Positions 62,123 to 64,000 of a stretch of 64,000 nt of DNA are shown piece after piece; the first letter of the stretch is position 1; each line of letters begins with the position of its first letter. A program made the position numbers and the translations under genes. Source of the stretch: Craterostigma plantagineum. Lineage: Eukaryota > Streptophyta > Magnoliopsida > Lamiales > Linderniaceae. Below the pieces are notes generated by a model that searched no databases, was not told the origin of the DNA, and saw nothing but the letters and a program-made list of their open reading frames with translations. The DNA lies in assembly GCA_027422505.1 (NCBI GenBank), contig JAPQWV010000017.1, positions 19,469,501-19,533,500 on the forward strand. Direction: 5' to 3'.

Positions 62123-64000
62123 GTTTGACTACATGGCTATGTCCGACGAGAGACAAAGGTACACGCCAACAACTGCTGATCGTAATACTGGCAAACCACT
62201 TGCTTACAAAGAAGCTGTTCTATTAACTGATCCCACAAATCCCAAGTTCAAACGGGAGGTAAATGAATTATATGTATCAACCATATAGACATATTATAAT
62301 TTTAAAATACATATATAAATCAATTGAATTGTATAATAATACAGGTAGATGATAAGTACCTATACTCATGCGACAACAAAGACGGGCGGGTCCACGGGTG
62401 GGTAAGCAACGACACCGCACCTGTCGGGATTTGGGTTATTACGCCGAGCAACGAGTTTCGAACGGGAGGCCCACTCAAACAAGATCTCACTTCTCATGCG
62501 GGCCCAATATCGCTATCGGTGAGCATCCTCTCTGATAGTTTGCTTACGCGCGTGTAATAAAATATTTATTTGTAAAATGTTCGAGTTATATATGCGTGTT
62601 TTTTTCTCTTGAAAATGCAACGAAGATGTTCATAAGCTTGCATTACGCGGGATATGATCAAGCTATGAGGTTCCAAAGGGACGAGGCTTGGAAAAAGGTT
62701 TCCGGCCCAATTTATGTCTATCTCAACTCTTTGGACAATTCGGTCGAAATGAACCGTTCGATCCTCTGGGATGACGCCAAGAATAGGGTACGCAGATGCA
62801 TTCGTCATTATTTTCATACCTATGTATGAGCGTAATATTTTGTTTTTTTTCATGGCGATGATCGCAGATGGAAAAGGAGGTAAGTGATTGGCCATACAGT
62901 TTCCCGCAATCAGAATCCTTTGTTAAAGCTGATCAAAGGGGAGCCGTAAGCGGGAAATTTCTCGTTCGGGACCCGTGAGTTTGCTTAAAATTCGTTGCGT
63001 AAATATTGTCTTTTTTGGGGTGACTTGGGAAACACTTGCCCGATGGTGGGACTAGGTAAACTTCGGAGGTCAGCGAAAATGCAAACCACGCCATCGTGGT
63101 TCACCATTAAGTCCTATGTTTGATAAAGTTACCCAAGGAAAATTTTCGCGGGGAGAATCGATCATGTGACCTCAACCCATAATCCTTGAGGCTTCAGCCA
63201 TGACAAATAATTTCTCTCTTTTTTTAATAGATAATGAGTCGAAGTTTATAAAATGTGTATCGTTTTAAATTTGTAGATTCGTAAGTGAAGACGCAGCGCC
63301 TGGCGGATCTGCTTCGTCTCCGGGAGCATCTGGATCGTGGGAACTCGAAAGCAAGGTTTGTTCACACACATGCACACACACATTCAAACAAATCGTAGAG
63401 CAGAACCGAGATTGTTGTTTTAGGGTTACCAATTTTGGACTCGGGCGGAAAAGGACGGGAATTTCTTGATCGAAAAGGTGATCAACGGGACATATAGCTT
63501 GTTCGCATGGCATCCCGGAACCGTCGGGGACTTCAAGCACCAGATCGACATTACCGTTGTCCAAGGTTTTCCTTCGACGATTTGACATTGTCGTGCGCAA
63601 ATGATTGAACTAATTTAATGTTGTGTGTAGGATTGGTAGCGAGATTAGACGATGTAGTCTTTGAGGCTCCGAGAAATGGGCCCACGTTGTGGGAGATCGG
63701 AGTTCCCGATCGAACGGCCGGTGAGTTTACACTCCCCACCCGAGCAACGAGTACAATATCCACGAGTACTCTCGCCCCGTTGAAGAGTAGTATTTTGTTG
63801 TCATTCACTTGCTTTTTTTGTCTCCAACAAATTTCAATCCAATGCATCAAATATATTTCTTACAGATTCAGACAATATGGGCTATGGTCTCGCTACCAAG
63901 ATCTTTACCCGGACAAGGACTTGGTTTATACCGTCGGTGTCAGTGATTACAAGAAAGCTGGTTCTTCGCGCACGTTACAAGGTTATTATATCGATGAAAT

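Larger units (their letters stand above)
54818..63981 (+). pseudogene. Rhamnogalacturonan lyase (PL4) gene, disrupted by a Copia insertion; continues past the window
   Basis: Exons: 54,818-54,900; 55,168-55,234; 55,319-55,414 plus 60,632-60,660 (split by Copia); 60,889-60,942; 61,125-61,238; 61,338-61,457; 62,123-62,258; 62,345-62,518; 62,626-62,787; 62,868-62,974; 63,277-63,355; 63,424-63,565; 63,631-63,786; 63,866 onward. Phases agree up to 63,730. The start gives a signal peptide (MYNSMVFLVQAALLLSFTLP). Family text includes VVMCNGIVQVTVAIPGGYVT, YSCDNKDGRVHGWVSND, FRTGGPLKQDLTSHAGP, GYQFWTRAEKDGNF and GPTLWEIGVPDRT. The enzymes cleave the rhamnogalacturonan-I pectin backbone in the cell wall. 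The intron after 60,660 has a GC donor. Two apparent 1-bp losses lie near 63,739 and 63,957. Confidence 0.9.

Noticed and set aside
63001..63200. tRNA-like or SINE-like words in a lyase intron (ATCGATCATGTGACC, TGAGGCTTCAGCCATGAC)
   Set aside because: No pair of A and B boxes at proper spacing, no poly tail and no target duplication could be shown.

Overview
The window is nuclear DNA of a flowering plant, most likely a eudicot. It has GT-AG introns, AT-rich intergenic sequence, an eL38 ribosomal-protein gene behind TGGGCY and telo-box motifs, and a dense mix of plant transposons (hAT, MULE, PIF/Harbinger, Stowaway, Copia, Gypsy, LINE). The species cannot be named from sequence alone.

Layout. 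1-2,900: a 5'-truncated LINE, then three different non-autonomous hAT elements. 3,159-5,884: an intact eight-exon TMEM115/rhomboid-like membrane protein gene. 6,711-7,248: a foldback MULE MITE. 7,495-9,130: two minus-strand plant genes of unknown function. 10,350-21,130: retroelement wreckage (LTR-like block, Gypsy 5' end split by a hAT element, decayed Sirevirus-like Copia with a 3' LTR). 21,439-22,334: a hAT element ending 77 bp before a mitochondrial TMEM70-like gene (22,412-23,775). 24,384-26,451: two MULE MITEs. 26,887-27,615: a single-exon unknown gene. 27,850-37,493: LTR-like sequence, a decayed hAT transposon with a MITE nested in it, and a second decayed hAT transposon. 37,795-38,610: the eL38 gene. 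38,898-46,878: a PIF MITE, a second LINE copy, Stowaway, a solo LTR, a decayed PIF/Harbinger element with both genes, and another hAT MITE. 47,088-54,757: a long-arm foldback element holding a 7 kb MULE. 54,818 to the window end: a rhamnogalacturonan lyase gene whose third exon is split by a young Copia element (55,415-60,626).

The most unusual object is the MULE at 47,629-54,593. It has a perfect 10-bp target duplication and MuDR-like convergent genes. One encodes a plant mobile domain (PMD) protein; the other a FAR1/MULE transposase with SWIM finger that probably reads into an OTU-protease domain. Similarity between the two ends runs past the terminal repeats through the promoter, start codon, first exon and first intron of both genes. 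Each first intron carries eight imperfect palindromes of CCGAAAT...TTTCGG type at 32-33 bp spacing.

A second theme is hAT diversity. Eight elements have a recognisable TAGNN... end; five have perfect 8-bp duplications and three imperfect ones. They fall into six sequence groups, each with dense copies of its own self-complementary subterminal motif. Genes lie as small islands bounded closely by these elements.

All coordinates and splice sites were read by eye. No alignment, gene prediction or database search was run.
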